Of a DNA stretch of 64,000 nucleotides, positions 24,577-34,086 are shown piece by piece; the first letter of the stretch is position 1, and every line of letters begins with the position of its first letter. This stretch comes from Streptomyces mirabilis (GTDB lineage: Bacteria; Actinomycetota; Actinomycetes; Streptomycetales; Streptomycetaceae): assembly GCF_039503195.1 (NCBI RefSeq), contig NZ_JBCJKP010000001.1:6448001-6512000 (forward strand), in the 5' to 3' direction. The notes beneath the pieces were generated by a model. The model had not been told where the DNA came from. It made no database searches and worked only from the letters and a program-made list of their open reading frames with translations. The translations under genes were made by a program, and so were the position numbers.

Positions 24577-26355
24577 TCAGGTCCTCCGCGCGGAGGGGCG
24601 GGGCGCGGAGGGCCGGTGCGGCCCCGGATCGCACGGGACGACGTCGATCTCGGCCTCGACCTGCTGGAGGACGGTCCCGGTGGCGGGGTCCTCGACGGTG
24701 AAACGCAGCCGGTGCGAGCCGGGGCGGTGCGGGGTGAAGCGGAACTCCGCCCCGTCGGCGGGGACGCCGTGTGCGGGGTCGATCTCCGCATGGCCGAGGG
24801 AGGTCGCGCGGGCCGTGAGCGGGGGGAGCGGGGCGGTGGACCACGGGTGACCGGGCCCGGGCACGACTTGGAGGGCGATACGGGCGGGCACGTCCGGGAC
24901 GGGTACGTCGTCGAGAAGGGTCAGCCGGACGTGGGCCCCGGAGTCGTCGGGGCGGTCACCGGGGCGTGGGAAGCCGGGTCGCGGTTCGGGCTGGGTGTCG
25001 CGGGCGGCGCGCGGGATCAGCGGTTCGCCGGCCTCCGTCCACCCGAGCGTGTCCAGCAGGGCGGTGGGGTAGCGGCAGGCCAGTTCGTACGGCGGCTCGC
25101 CGTCCGGGGACGGTCCGGCTTCGGCGAGGTCCACCCAGGCCTCGCCCGCCTCGTCGCCGATCCCATGGAACACATGGCGGATCTCGGCCGCCCACTCGCC
25201 GTTCAGGAAACGGTGGGCGGGGGAGCGGAGCGCGTACTCGAGCATGGTCCAGGCCCGCCCGTGCGGGCAGTCCGCCTCTTCGAAGAGCGCCAAGGCCCCC
25301 TCGAACAGCCGGTCGGCCTCGCGCCGACGCTCGCCCGCCCTGTCCGTCCCGCTCGTTCCGCCCGCCCCGTCCACGCCGTCCGTCCCGTCCGTACGGGCCA
25401 GGGTCAGCGCGTGGTGATGCAGTGTCCATGCCGTCCCGAGCCGGTCGGAGACCTCATGGAAGCGGCCCTGGGCGTTCGCGAACTCCTCCCGCCAGGCGAA
25501 GCCGGGCTCGTCCGCCCGCGCCACGGTCCACCACAGGTGCGCCCACGCGGCGCCGCGCCGGTCGCCCGCGCGCTCGTGCAGCCGACGCGCCTCGGCGAGG
25601 GCGTCCGGATCCGGGGCGCCCGACCCAGTGGCCAGCCGCGCGAGTTCGCCGCCCGCCCACGCCTCACCCGGCGTCTCACCGACCGCCCGGAACCTCTCCC
25701 GCGCGAGGTGCAACAGCCTGCGCGCGTCCTCGGCCCGGCCCCGTAATCGGCACATCCGCCCGTACAGGAAGACCGCCCACGCCTCGCCGCGCCGGTCGCC
25801 CGCGACCTGGTGGGCCTCCACGGCCCGCCGCAGCAGCGGACCGGCCGCGCGCGGATCACCGCGGTCGCAGTGGACGGCGGCCCGGGTGAGCAGCGCCCAG
25901 CCGTCGGCGCACCGGTCGGAGAGGAGGGCGGAGGCGCCCTCCCGGGCGTCCGTCGAGCCCACCAGAAGGAAGGACTCCGACTCGGCGAAGGCGCTGATCA
26001 GGCAGGCGAGAAGGGACCCGCCAGCGGTCCCGGTGGGGACTGCGTCCGCCGCCCCCGCGGGCACTCCGTCCACCACCAGGACGCAGGGATGTACGACGCA
26101 CACGCCCCGGCAGGCCTCGACGACCGCGTCCGCCGCCTCGCCCGGCGTCCGCCCGGCCTCCCCCGGCCGCTCCCCGGCGTCCGCCACCCGAAAGCGGTAC
26201 ACCGGAAGTCCCGCCTCGTCCGCGACCTCTCCTGCCACCGCGTCGAGAAACGCGGACCGGTCCGCGTCGGGAACGCCGCCCACCACCAGGAGCCGTCTGG
26301 TCTCCAACTCCCGCCGTGCCGCGGCGAGGTCGCGTATGTGCCCGACGAACGACAC
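24577..26355 (-). CDS. TPR-repeat protein with degenerate P-loop-like head and Ig-like tail
   Basis: 592 residues from GTG 26355 (GAGGGGGAC upstream). The first 150 residues look like a decayed P-loop domain: a strand-turn LLVVGGVPDADRSAFLDAV in place of Walker A, CVLVVDGVPAG in place of Walker B, and ESFLLVGSTD. Residues about 160-400 carry repeated helical pairs with the phrase GDRRGEAWA or GDRRGAAWAHL, the same TPR flavour as the STAND protein upstream. The last 110 residues form a beta-rich domain (ARIALQVVPGPGHPWSTAPL, then FRFTPHRPGSHRLRFTVEDP). It may be an adaptor between the STAND ATPase and the CHAT protein; this is inference from order. Confidence 0.7.
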   Translation of the reverse strand: MSFVGHIRDLAAARRELETRRLLVVGGVPDADRSAFLDAVAGEVADEAGLPVYRFRVADAGERPGEAGRTPGEAADAVVEACRGVCVVHPCVLVVDGVPAGAADAVPTGTAGGSLLACLISAFAESESFLLVGSTDAREGASALLSDRCADGWALLTRAAVHCDRGDPRAAGPLLRRAVEAHQVAGDRRGEAWAVFLYGRMCRLRGRAEDARRLLHLARERFRAVGETPGEAWAGGELARLATGSGAPDPDALAEARRLHERAGDRRGAAWAHLWWTVARADEPGFAWREEFANAQGRFHEVSDRLGTAWTLHHHALTLARTDGTDGVDGAGGTSGTDRAGERRREADRLFEGALALFEEADCPHGRAWTMLEYALRSPAHRFLNGEWAAEIRHVFHGIGDEAGEAWVDLAEAGPSPDGEPPYELACRYPTALLDTLGWTEAGEPLIPRAARDTQPEPRPGFPRPGDRPDDSGAHVRLTLLDDVPVPDVPARIALQVVPGPGHPWSTAPLPPLTARATSLGHAEIDPAHGVPADGAEFRFTPHRPGSHRLRFTVEDPATGTVLQQVEAEIDVVPCDPGPHRPSAPRPSARRT

Positions 26356-26495
26356 CGAAGTCCCCCTCGTACCCGAACATCCCCACCGAGCCGGGGCCTG
26401 TCAGCCGGATCATGCCGCAGACGCGGGGCTTGGCACGCACATCTGCGCCGATGAAGCACCGTTGTTTTCCTGCGACCTGATCCGCCGGACAGGCC

Positions 26496-29400
26496 CTACC
26501 GCGCCGCGGTCACCGCCACCCCCATGACCTCCCGGGCATGCCGGCTCGGCACCATTCCCAGGCGCCAAGCCTGCCATCCCGCGTCCAGGTCGACCCCCCG
26601 TTCCAGCAAGAGCTGGTAGGCCTCCACGTAGTCGTCGAGCTTTCCGTCGCGGAGCGGGTGGCCGGTGCGGGAGAGCTGCGCCAGTTCCTCCTGGGCGACG
26701 GCGCTGCCCACTTCGAGACCGCCCGGGGAGCCGTACGGCAGCAGGGTGCACCTCAGGAACCTGGCCCAGTCCTCGCCGCGCCGGTCCCCGTACGAGGCGA
26801 ACAGGCCGGCCGCCTCGTCGCACAGGGCGAGGGCCCCCGGCGTACGGGCGTTTCCGGCGTCGACCACCGCGAGCTCCAGGCAGGTCCACGCCTCGCCGTG
26901 GGCCACGCCGATGCGCTGGAAGTCGGCGCGCGCGTCCACCAGGAGCTGGCGGGCGAAGCCCGAGTTGCGCAGGGAGCCGGTCTGGGCGGCCCGTTGGTCC
27001 CGGGTGACGCGCGCCGAGTGGTGGCGGGCGCAGGCGAGCCCGTACACGTCCCGCATCCGCGAGAACATCGTGCGGGAGCGCTCCAGTTCACGGACCGCCT
27101 GGTCCAGGTTGCCGGTCTCCTCCAGGGACTGGCCCAGGTAGTAGACCGTCCAGGCCTCGCCGCGCGCGTCCTCGTTCTCCCGGTGCCGGGAGGCCGCCTG
27201 GCGCAGGCCCTCGGCCGCGGAGGACGGGTCGCCGTCGACGAGACGGGCGCGGGCCAGCTGGGTCAGGGCCCAGGCCTCGCCGCGGGCGTCGCGCGTACGG
27301 CCGTACAGGTCGAGGGCGTCACGCAACTCCCGTTCCGCGCGCGGAACGTCGCCCATCCGCAGGCCCAGCTGGCCGAGCTGGAAGTGGGCCCACGCCTCGC
27401 CGTGCACGGACTCGCCCGCGCGGTGCAGGACCAGGGCCTCGGTGAGCAGGTCCAGGGCGAGGGTGGGATGGCCCCGGTCGCGCTCCACGGCGGCCAGCGC
27501 GTGCATCGTCCAGGCGCGGTCCGCCGCCAGGTCGGGGGAGGCCTGCAGGTCCATGGCCTCATGGAGCTTGGCGGCCGCCTCGGTGAGGTTGCCCTGGTGG
27601 TGCAGGGTGATGCCGAGAGAGCACAGGGCCCGGGCCGCGCCCGCGTCGTGGTGCGCCTCGAAATAGAGGTTCACCACGGACGACAGGGTGGTGTGGGCCT
27701 TGTCCAGCTCGCCGAGCTGGCGGGCCGCGATACCGGTGCGCCACTGCACCGAGCGCACCAGCAGGCCCTGGTCGACGGCCTGCGTCAACTCGCTGATCTC
27801 GCCCAGGCGGTAGAGGTCGCCGCGCAGCAGGCAGTAGTCGCACAGGGCGCCGAGGAGGTTCAGTACGGCCGCTTGGTTCACGCCCTCCGCGTGGCGCAGG
27901 GCGGCCGTGATGAAGCTCGACTCGTCGTCCAGCCAGCGCAGGGCCGCGTCGAGGGAGGTGAAGCCGTGCGGCCCGAACTGATCCGCCCGCGTCGACGTCT
28001 TGCCGTCGACCAGGCGGATCACCGAGTCGGCCAGCTCCGCGTAGTTCACGATCAGGCGCTCCTGGGCCGCCGTCCGCTCGGACGGCTCCTCCTCGTCGAG
28101 CAGCCGTGCCTGGGCGAAGCCCCGGACGAGGTCGTGCAGCCGGTAGCGGCTGCCGCGGACGTGGTCGATGAGGCCCGCCTGCGCGAGCGCGGTGAGGTGG
28201 CGGGTGGCCTCCTGTTCGTCCGTCGCCAACAGGGAGGCAGCGGCGGCGGCGCCGAGCGAGGCCCGGCCGGCCAGCGCCAGCCGGCGCAGCAGGCGCCTCG
28301 CCGTGTCGGTCTGGTCGGTGTAGCGCAGCCACAGCACCCGCTCGACCGGCTCCACGGGGCCGTACGCGCCGAGGTCGGAAGCCAGTTGACGCGGGGTCCG
28401 CGGGCCGAGGGAGGAACCCGCGATGCGCAGGGCGAGGGGGAGGCTGCCGCACAGCTCCCGTACCTGGTCGGAGGCCTCGGCGTCGTACGGGTCCGGCTTC
28501 TCCTGCGCCGCCGCGTTCAGCAGTTCCTCGGCGCCCGCCGCGTCCAGGGCGTCGACCGGGAGCTGGTGCACCCAGGCGGGGAGGTCGGCGGGCAGGTCGA
28601 GCGGTTTGCGGGCCGTGACCAGGACCAGGCTGTCCGAGCGCTCGGGGACCAGGGCGCGGACCTGTTCGGCGTCGCTCGCGTCGTCCAGGACGATCGTGAC
28701 CGGCAGGCCCGTCAGGTGCTGGTGGTACAGCTCGCCGAGGCGCCTGACCTGCTGGTCCTGCGAGGAACGCTCACGGAAGAGGAGCTGCTCGCGAGGTGCG
28801 CCGAGCCGGTTGAGGAGGTGGAGCATGGCGTCGCGGGTGGTGAGGGGCGGCTCCTCGGTGCTGTCGCCGCGCAGGTCCACCACGCACGCGCCGCGGAACT
28901 GGTCCTTCAGGCTGTGCGCCGCCCGGATCGCGAGGGTGCTGCGGCCTGAGCCGGGGGCGCCGTGCAGGACGACCACGGTCGGCTTCGTCTCGGTGCTGGC
29001 GCGGGCCGCCTGCACCCACTGCGCCACCCGGGACAGTTCGGTCCGGCGCCCCGTGAACGGGCCGGCCGGCTCGGGAAGCTGCCCGAACGACTGCTCCAGT
29101 ACGTTGCGTCTGCGCGCGGCGGCACTCTTGTCGGTGCGCCGCAGCTGGGGCGCACCCTGCTTGGCCCCCGCGGAGGCGCTGAGCACGCGCTGCTGATCGA
29201 GGAACGGCCGGATGCCCCGTACCTCCAGCGCCGTCAGCCACTGGAGCCGCAACTGCTCGGGGCCGCCCGGCTGGCCCAGGGCTCCCGCCCGGCGGCTCGC
29301 GGCCGGTACGTGCGAGGCGGTCACCTTGAGCACGGTGGCCGCCGCGCCCACCACGGCGACGGTCGCCCCCGCGCCGACGGCCGTTCCGGCGCCCGTGCCC

Positions 29401-29696
29401 AGCGCCAGGTCCGCCGCGCAGGCCGCGACGGCGGCGACCACCGCCACCAGCAGGGGAGTTCCGGCGCCCTCCCGGGCGTACCGCTGTCCGAACGTCAGCC
29501 GGCCGGCCTCCGCCTCGTCCAGCGCCCGGGTGTACGCCCCGTACTCCTCGGCGGCGGCCTCCGCCATGGTGTCGAGCGCGACACGGGCCCGCGACAACAA
29601 CACGGCCCCGTCGCTCCGCCCGCCCGAGCGCCGTACCTCTTCCTCCACGGCCCGGGTCAACAGCCGCTCGGCCTCCGCCCGATGGCCTTCCCGCAT
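26496..29696 (-). CDS. Membrane-anchored STAND (NB-ARC-like) ATPase with C-terminal TPR array
   Basis: 1,066 residues from ATG 29696, preceded by GGAGGGGGACG. Residues about 70-120 contain two closely spaced hydrophobic helices (LLVAVVAAVAACAADLALG and AGATVAVVGAAATVLKV). The ATPase follows: Walker A HGAPGSGRST (residues 245-254, with Arg252 where Lys is usual) and Walker B TIVLDDAS (Asp338/339). LVLVTARKPLDLP then fits sensor 1 and CGSLPLALRIAG fits the NB-ARC GxP motif. A winged helix (LTALAQAGLIDHVRGSRYRL) precedes about 10 TPR units with the phrase ARGEAW. STAND proteins are signal-triggered switches; here the N-terminus would place it at the membrane. Confidence 0.85.
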   Translation of the reverse strand: MREGHRAEAERLLTRAVEEEVRRSGGRSDGAVLLSRARVALDTMAEAAAEEYGAYTRALDEAEAGRLTFGQRYAREGAGTPLLVAVVAAVAACAADLALGTGAGTAVGAGATVAVVGAAATVLKVTASHVPAASRRAGALGQPGGPEQLRLQWLTALEVRGIRPFLDQQRVLSASAGAKQGAPQLRRTDKSAAARRRNVLEQSFGQLPEPAGPFTGRRTELSRVAQWVQAARASTETKPTVVVLHGAPGSGRSTLAIRAAHSLKDQFRGACVVDLRGDSTEEPPLTTRDAMLHLLNRLGAPREQLLFRERSSQDQQVRRLGELYHQHLTGLPVTIVLDDASDAEQVRALVPERSDSLVLVTARKPLDLPADLPAWVHQLPVDALDAAGAEELLNAAAQEKPDPYDAEASDQVRELCGSLPLALRIAGSSLGPRTPRQLASDLGAYGPVEPVERVLWLRYTDQTDTARRLLRRLALAGRASLGAAAAASLLATDEQEATRHLTALAQAGLIDHVRGSRYRLHDLVRGFAQARLLDEEEPSERTAAQERLIVNYAELADSVIRLVDGKTSTRADQFGPHGFTSLDAALRWLDDESSFITAALRHAEGVNQAAVLNLLGALCDYCLLRGDLYRLGEISELTQAVDQGLLVRSVQWRTGIAARQLGELDKAHTTLSSVVNLYFEAHHDAGAARALCSLGITLHHQGNLTEAAAKLHEAMDLQASPDLAADRAWTMHALAAVERDRGHPTLALDLLTEALVLHRAGESVHGEAWAHFQLGQLGLRMGDVPRAERELRDALDLYGRTRDARGEAWALTQLARARLVDGDPSSAAEGLRQAASRHRENEDARGEAWTVYYLGQSLEETGNLDQAVRELERSRTMFSRMRDVYGLACARHHSARVTRDQRAAQTGSLRNSGFARQLLVDARADFQRIGVAHGEAWTCLELAVVDAGNARTPGALALCDEAAGLFASYGDRRGEDWARFLRCTLLPYGSPGGLEVGSAVAQEELAQLSRTGHPLRDGKLDDYVEAYQLLLERGVDLDAGWQAWRLGMVPSRHAREVMGVAVTAAR

Positions 29697-29852
29697 GTCA
29701 CGTCCCCCTCCGGCGGCAACTCCTTTACGTTCAAGTGTCCTTGGTGGGGGGCGTGAGCGCGAGGGGGCGGCGATCACGAGGCTGGTTCGGTGACTTCGAG
29801 ATCGCTCGCTCGTTCTTGTGACTGTCGGGCTATTGGTCGAACGGGGAGTGTC

Positions 29853-30330
29853 GTGAACCACCGTGCTGTGCGCGAGTCGGCGGGTTTGATCCCCGTCGCG
29901 TCCTACGCGCGTACATCGCAGGACACCCGCCCGCGCGACGGGCACGGGGTCCGTCACCAGCTACGGATCAACGAACGGGCCGCGTACGCATACGGATGCG
30001 CGGTGGTTGCCACTTACCGCTGCCACTTACAGCGACAACGGCCGCAGCGCCTCCAGGGCCGGGGTGGTGAGGCCGGGATTCGACCGCCTGATCGCGGGCC
30101 TGACGCGGGGGCGCACCGACAGCGGACAGCCGATCGAAGGGGTGATCTGCGTCGCGGACGACCGTCTCTACCGCCGTGCGGAGGATCTCGTCAGGTTCTG
30201 TGCCGCGCTGACCGGTCAGCCAGGACGCGTTGAGGCCGACCCGCAGGGTGTGCGAGACCCGTACTCGCAAGATGGTTCGGCGCAAGCTGTGCGATCACTG
30301 GAGGTCGCGGAGGCGGAGACGCGGGTAAGG
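29853..30330 (+). pseudogene. Serine recombinase relic, frameshifted by a 13-bp duplication
   Basis: GTG 29853 (GGGGAG upstream) opens a resolvase-type N-terminus: VASYARTSQDTRPRDGHGVR, with the likely catalytic serine, then HQLRINERAAYAYGCAVVATY. TGCCACTTAC occurs at 30008-30017 and again at 30021-30030. Removing the extra 13 bases joins this frame to TYSDNGRSASRAGVVRPGFD and RLIAGLTRGR, then VICVADDRLYRRAEDLVRF, all normal for a serine-recombinase catalytic domain. The C-terminal DNA-binding half is missing. The gene is dead in this sequence and lies immediately upstream of the divergent STAND gene. Confidence 0.75.
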
Positions 30331-30445
30331 AGTCGGCGGCTGTCGGACCGGGGCGTTGCGCGGATCGGGTTGCGTCGGCATGAGCGACCGTCCGAGGGCC
30401 GGGCGGTCCTACGGCTGGATGGACCCCGTCAGGCAGGATGGACCC

Positions 30446-32476
30446 ATGCCGAACCGACTGGCCCACGAGACGTCCCCCTACCTGCTTCAGCACGCCGACA
30501 ACCCCGTCGACTGGTGGCCCTGGTCGGCCGAGGCCTTCGAAGAGGCGCGCAAGCGGGGTGTGCCCGTGCTGCTCAGCGTCGGGTACAGCAGCTGTCACTG
30601 GTGTCATGTCATGGCGCACGAGTCCTTCGAGGACGAGGCGACCGCCGCCTACCTCAACGAGCACTTCGTCAGCGTCAAGGTCGACCGTGAGGAGCGGCCC
30701 GACGTCGACGCCGTCTACATGGAGGCCGTGCAGGCGGCCACGGGGCAGGGCGGGTGGCCCATGACCGTGTTTCTCACGCCGGATGCCGAGCCCTTCTACT
30801 TCGGGACCTACTTCCCGCCCGCGCCCCGGCACGGGATGCCGTCGTTCCGGCAGGTGCTGGAGGGGGTGCGCGGGGCCTGGACCGACCGTCGGAGCGAGGT
30901 CGCCGAGGTCGCGGGGAAGATCGTGCGGGATCTCGCCGAGCGGGAGATGAGCTTCGGGAGCGGCGAGGTGCCCGGCGAGGAGGACCTGGCCGGTGCGCTA
31001 CTCGGGCTCACCAGGGAGTACGACGCCTCGCGCGGCGGCTTCGGGGGCGCGCCCAAGTTCCCGCCGTCCATGGTGATCGAGTTCCTGCTGCGACACCACG
31101 CGCGGACCGGTTCCGAGGGCGCTCTCCAGATGGCGCAGGACACCTGTGAGCGGATGGCGCGGGGTGGGATCTACGACCAGTTGGGTGGGGGGTTCGCGCG
31201 GTACTCCGTGGATCGCGAGTGGGTTGTGCCCCATTTCGAGAAGATGTTGTACGACAATGCACTTCTGTGCAGGGTGTATGCGCATCTCTGGCGTACCACC
31301 GGCTCCGAGCTCGCCCGTCGCGTCGCCCTGGAGACCGCCGACTTCATGGTGGGCGAACTCCGCACGAACGAAGGCGGGTTCGCCTCCGCGCTCGACGCCG
31401 ACAGTGACGACGGCACGGGCAGGCACGTCGAGGGCGCGTACTACGTGTGGACCCCGCGGCAGCTGCGCGAGGTGCTCGGCCCGGAGGACGGCGAACTCGC
31501 CGCCAGGTACTTCGGAGTGACGGAGGAGGGGACCTTCGAAGAGGGCTCCTCCGTGCTGCAACTGCCGCAGCAGGACGAGTTGTTCGACGCGGAGAAGGTG
31601 GCCGGCATCCGGCGTCGGCTGCTCGCCGCGCGGGCCGAGCGACCCGCTCCAGGGCGCGACGACAAGATCGTCGCCTCCTGGAACGGGCTCGCCGTCGCCG
31701 CCCTCGCGGAGACCGGCGCCTACTTCGACCGCCCCGACCTCGTGGACGCCGCGATCGCCGCCGCGGATCTCCTCGTACGGGTGCACATGGACGACCGGGC
31801 GCGACTGTCGCGTACCAGCAAGGACGGGCAGGCCGGGGCCAACGCGGGGGTGTTGGAGGACTACGCGGACGTCGCCGAGGGGTTCCTCGCGCTGGCCTCC
31901 GTCACCGGGGAAGGGGTGTGGCTGGAATTCGCCGGGTTCCTGCTGGATCAGGTGATCATGCAGTTCACCGATCCCGAGTCCGGCGCGCTGTACGACACCG
32001 CGGCCGACGCCGAGCGCCTCATCCGCCGGCCCCAGGACCCCACCGACAACGCCACGCCCTCCGGCTGGAGCGCGGCGGCCGGTGCCCTGCTGAGCTATGC
32101 CGCCCAGACCGGCGCCGAGCCCCATCGGACCGGCGCCGAAAGGGCGTTGGGCGTCGTGAAGGCGCTCGGGCCGCGCGCTCCCCGCTTCATCGGCTGGGGG
32201 CTCGCGGTGGCGGAGGCGCTGCTCGACGGACCGCGTGAGGTCGCGGTCGTGGGGCCGGAGGGGCATCCCCTGACAAAAGCACTGCACCGGACGGCCCTGC
32301 TCGGTACCGCGCCGGGCGCCGTGGTCGCCGTGGGCACTCCGGAGAGTGACGAGCTGCCGCTCCTTGCCGACCGCCCCCTCGTGCAGGGCGAACCCGCCGC
32401 GTATGTCTGCCGTAACTTCACCTGTGACGCTCCGACGACCGATCCCGACCGGCTTCGTACGGCTCTGAGCAGCTGA
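30446..32476 (+). CDS. YyaL/DUF255 thioredoxin-fold and (alpha/alpha)6-barrel protein
   Basis: 676 residues from ATG 30446. The N-terminal thioredoxin-like domain opens [20 protein letters not shown] with the CxxC site [11 protein letters not shown] (Cys50/Cys53) and [11 protein letters not shown]. The remainder is a glycoside-hydrolase-like helical toroid ([56 protein letters not shown]). This is the widespread YyaL/SPATA20 family, whose reaction is unknown. An extra 30 N-terminal residues are possible but unsupported. Confidence 0.88.
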   Translation: MPNRLAHETSPYLLQHADNPVDWWPWSAEAFEEARKRGVPVLLSVGYSSCHWCHVMAHESFEDEATAAYLNEHFVSVKVDREERPDVDAVYMEAVQAATGQGGWPMTVFLTPDAEPFYFGTYFPPAPRHGMPSFRQVLEGVRGAWTDRRSEVAEVAGKIVRDLAEREMSFGSGEVPGEEDLAGALLGLTREYDASRGGFGGAPKFPPSMVIEFLLRHHARTGSEGALQMAQDTCERMARGGIYDQLGGGFARYSVDREWVVPHFEKMLYDNALLCRVYAHLWRTTGSELARRVALETADFMVGELRTNEGGFASALDADSDDGTGRHVEGAYYVWTPRQLREVLGPEDGELAARYFGVTEEGTFEEGSSVLQLPQQDELFDAEKVAGIRRRLLAARAERPAPGRDDKIVASWNGLAVAALAETGAYFDRPDLVDAAIAAADLLVRVHMDDRARLSRTSKDGQAGANAGVLEDYADVAEGFLALASVTGEGVWLEFAGFLLDQVIMQFTDPESGALYDTAADAERLIRRPQDPTDNATPSGWSAAAGALLSYAAQTGAEPHRTGAERALGVVKALGPRAPRFIGWGLAVAEALLDGPREVAVVGPEGHPLTKALHRTALLGTAPGAVVAVGTPESDELPLLADRPLVQGEPAAYVCRNFTCDAPTTDPDRLRTALSS

Positions 32477-32488
32477 AATACAGATCAT

Positions 32489-32585
32489 CAGACTGTTCAT
32501 CAACCGGCTGAAACGCGACCAGCGTTCGAATTGTTCAGCAAATGATCCGACTGTGATGAAACACGCTCTTCACCAGAACAGTCTG
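32489..32585. promoter_or_regulatory. Distant 10-bp inverted repeat in AT-richer upstream region of the glycan locus
   Basis: CAGACTGTTC (32489-32498) and GAACAGTCTG (32576-32585) are exact inverted copies 77 bp apart. They lie in a 200-bp gap that is visibly richer in A and T than its surroundings, ahead of the GT2 gene. The gap likely holds the promoter of the four-gene locus, and the repeats could be paired operator half-sites or a large stem. Evidence is positional only. Confidence 0.3.
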
Positions 32586-32678
32586 TGCGCTTCACAGATC
32601 GCCCATAGTCTCGGCAACGTGACGCGGCAGATGTGACACATCGTCGCGACTGGGGGTTTTGGGATCTGGGGGGATCTG

Positions 32679-33932
32679 TTGCTCACGTCTGTCTTTATCG
32701 CTGCCGTTTCACTGGCCCTGTTCTGGATGGCGGCGTTCACTCTCTGGTGGCAGATGCACGCGTGGCGCACGCCTGAGGTACTGGCGTCCACCCGGTTCAG
32801 CAGACCGGACGGCGACGACCGGCTGGCGTTCTCGCTGCTGCTGCCGGCCCGCCACGAACAGGCCGTGCTCGACCACACCATCCAGCGACTGCTGGAATCG
32901 AGCCACACCGACTTCGAGATCATCGTCATCGTCGGGCACGACGATCCGGAGACCACCGAGGTCGCCCGGCAGGCCGAGGCCCGCGACGGGCGGGTGCGGG
33001 TCGTCGTCGACCACCATGAGAAGAAGAACAAGCCGAAGGCCATGAACACGGCGCTGCCGCACTGCCGCGGCGACGTCGTCGGGGTCTTCGACGCCGAGGA
33101 CCAGGTCCATCCGGAGCTGCTCGCCCATGTCGACCACGCGTTCCGCACGACGGGTGCGGACGTCGTCCAGGGCGGGGTCCAGCTCATCAACTTCCACTCC
33201 AACTGGTACAGCCTGCGCAACTGCCTGGAGTACTTCTTCTGGTTCCGCTCGCGGCTGCACCTGCATGCGCAAAAAGGTTTCATCCCGCTCGGCGGCAACA
33301 CCGTCTTCGTTCGGACGGACGTACTGCGGGAAGCGGACGGCTGGGACCCCGAGTGCCTCGCCGAGGACTGCGACCTGGGGGTACGGCTCTCCAGCGTCGG
33401 CAAGAAGGTCGTCGTCGCCTACGACTCCGACATGGTGACCCGGGAGGAGACCCCGGGCAGCCTGGTGTCGCTGATGAAGCAGCGCACCCGGTGGAACCAG
33501 GGCTTCCTGCAGGTCTACCGCAAGAAGGACTGGAAGCAACTGCCCGGCTTCGGACAGCGGTTGCTCGCCCGCTACACGCTGATGACGCCGTATCTGCAAG
33601 CCGTCTCCGGGGTGGTCATCCCGCTCAACGTGGCCATCGCGCTCTTCCTCGACGTGCCCGTCGGGATCGCCTTCATCACCTTCCTGCCGGCCGTGACCGC
33701 CCTGGTCACCTTCGTCTTCGAGCTCGTCGGACTGCACGACTTCGGCAAGCAGTACGGGCTGCGCGTCCGGTTCGTCCACTACCTGAAGCTCGTGGTCGGT
33801 GGCCCCTTCTATCAGGTGCTTCTCGCCGGTGCGGCCGTCCGTGCCGTATGGCGTGAGCAAAGGGGCCGCAACGACTGGGAGTTGACCAGTCATGTCGGCG
33901 CGCACCTGACCGAGGCCGAAGCGACCCACTAG
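32679..33932 (+). CDS. Processive family-2 glycosyltransferase (membrane)
   Basis: 417 residues from TTG 32679 behind GGGGGGATC. An N-terminal transmembrane helix is followed by a GT2-A domain with SLLLPARHEQ, the DxD-type DAED near residue 138, AEDCDLGVRL as the catalytic-base region and QRTRWNQGF (QxxRW) near residue 268. Two to four transmembrane helices follow. QxxRW marks processive polymerases such as cellulose, chitin, hyaluronan and poly-GlcNAc synthases. Sugar specificity cannot be read. It is the first gene of a run ending with a copper radical oxidase. Confidence 0.88.
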   Translation: MLTSVFIAAVSLALFWMAAFTLWWQMHAWRTPEVLASTRFSRPDGDDRLAFSLLLPARHEQAVLDHTIQRLLESSHTDFEIIVIVGHDDPETTEVARQAEARDGRVRVVVDHHEKKNKPKAMNTALPHCRGDVVGVFDAEDQVHPELLAHVDHAFRTTGADVVQGGVQLINFHSNWYSLRNCLEYFFWFRSRLHLHAQKGFIPLGGNTVFVRTDVLREADGWDPECLAEDCDLGVRLSSVGKKVVVAYDSDMVTREETPGSLVSLMKQRTRWNQGFLQVYRKKDWKQLPGFGQRLLARYTLMTPYLQAVSGVVIPLNVAIALFLDVPVGIAFITFLPAVTALVTFVFELVGLHDFGKQYGLRVRFVHYLKLVVGGPFYQVLLAGAAVRAVWREQRGRNDWELTSHVGAHLTEAEATH

Positions 33933-33972
33933 GACCTGAGGTCACCCGCCGGGCGTGCCCGCCGGCGGGCAC

Positions 33973-34047
33973 GCCTTGGTTCCGTACGCCTTGGTTCCGC
34001 ATGCCCCGGTTCCGCAGGCACTGGTGCCGCAGTCCTTGGGCCCGAAC
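33973..34047. repeat. Five degenerate 15-bp repeats before the GT39 gene
   Basis: Five successive 15-bp units starting at 33973 vary around GCCTTGGTTCCGNAN. They would encode ALVPX pentapeptides in the GT39 frame if an upstream ATG at 33955 were used. The better ribosome binding site is at 34071, so the repeats most likely lie in the leader. Confidence 0.6.
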
Positions 34048-34086
34048 ATCCCGAACGTACCGAAAGTCCCGAGAGGACCTTCCCGC

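Noticed and set aside
24860..26355. Several long plus- and minus-strand frames across the TPR gene (including a possible Arg-rich 300-aa product)
   Set aside because: Composition is Arg/Pro/Ala-rich without motifs and follows the third-position GC of the TPR gene in another phase.
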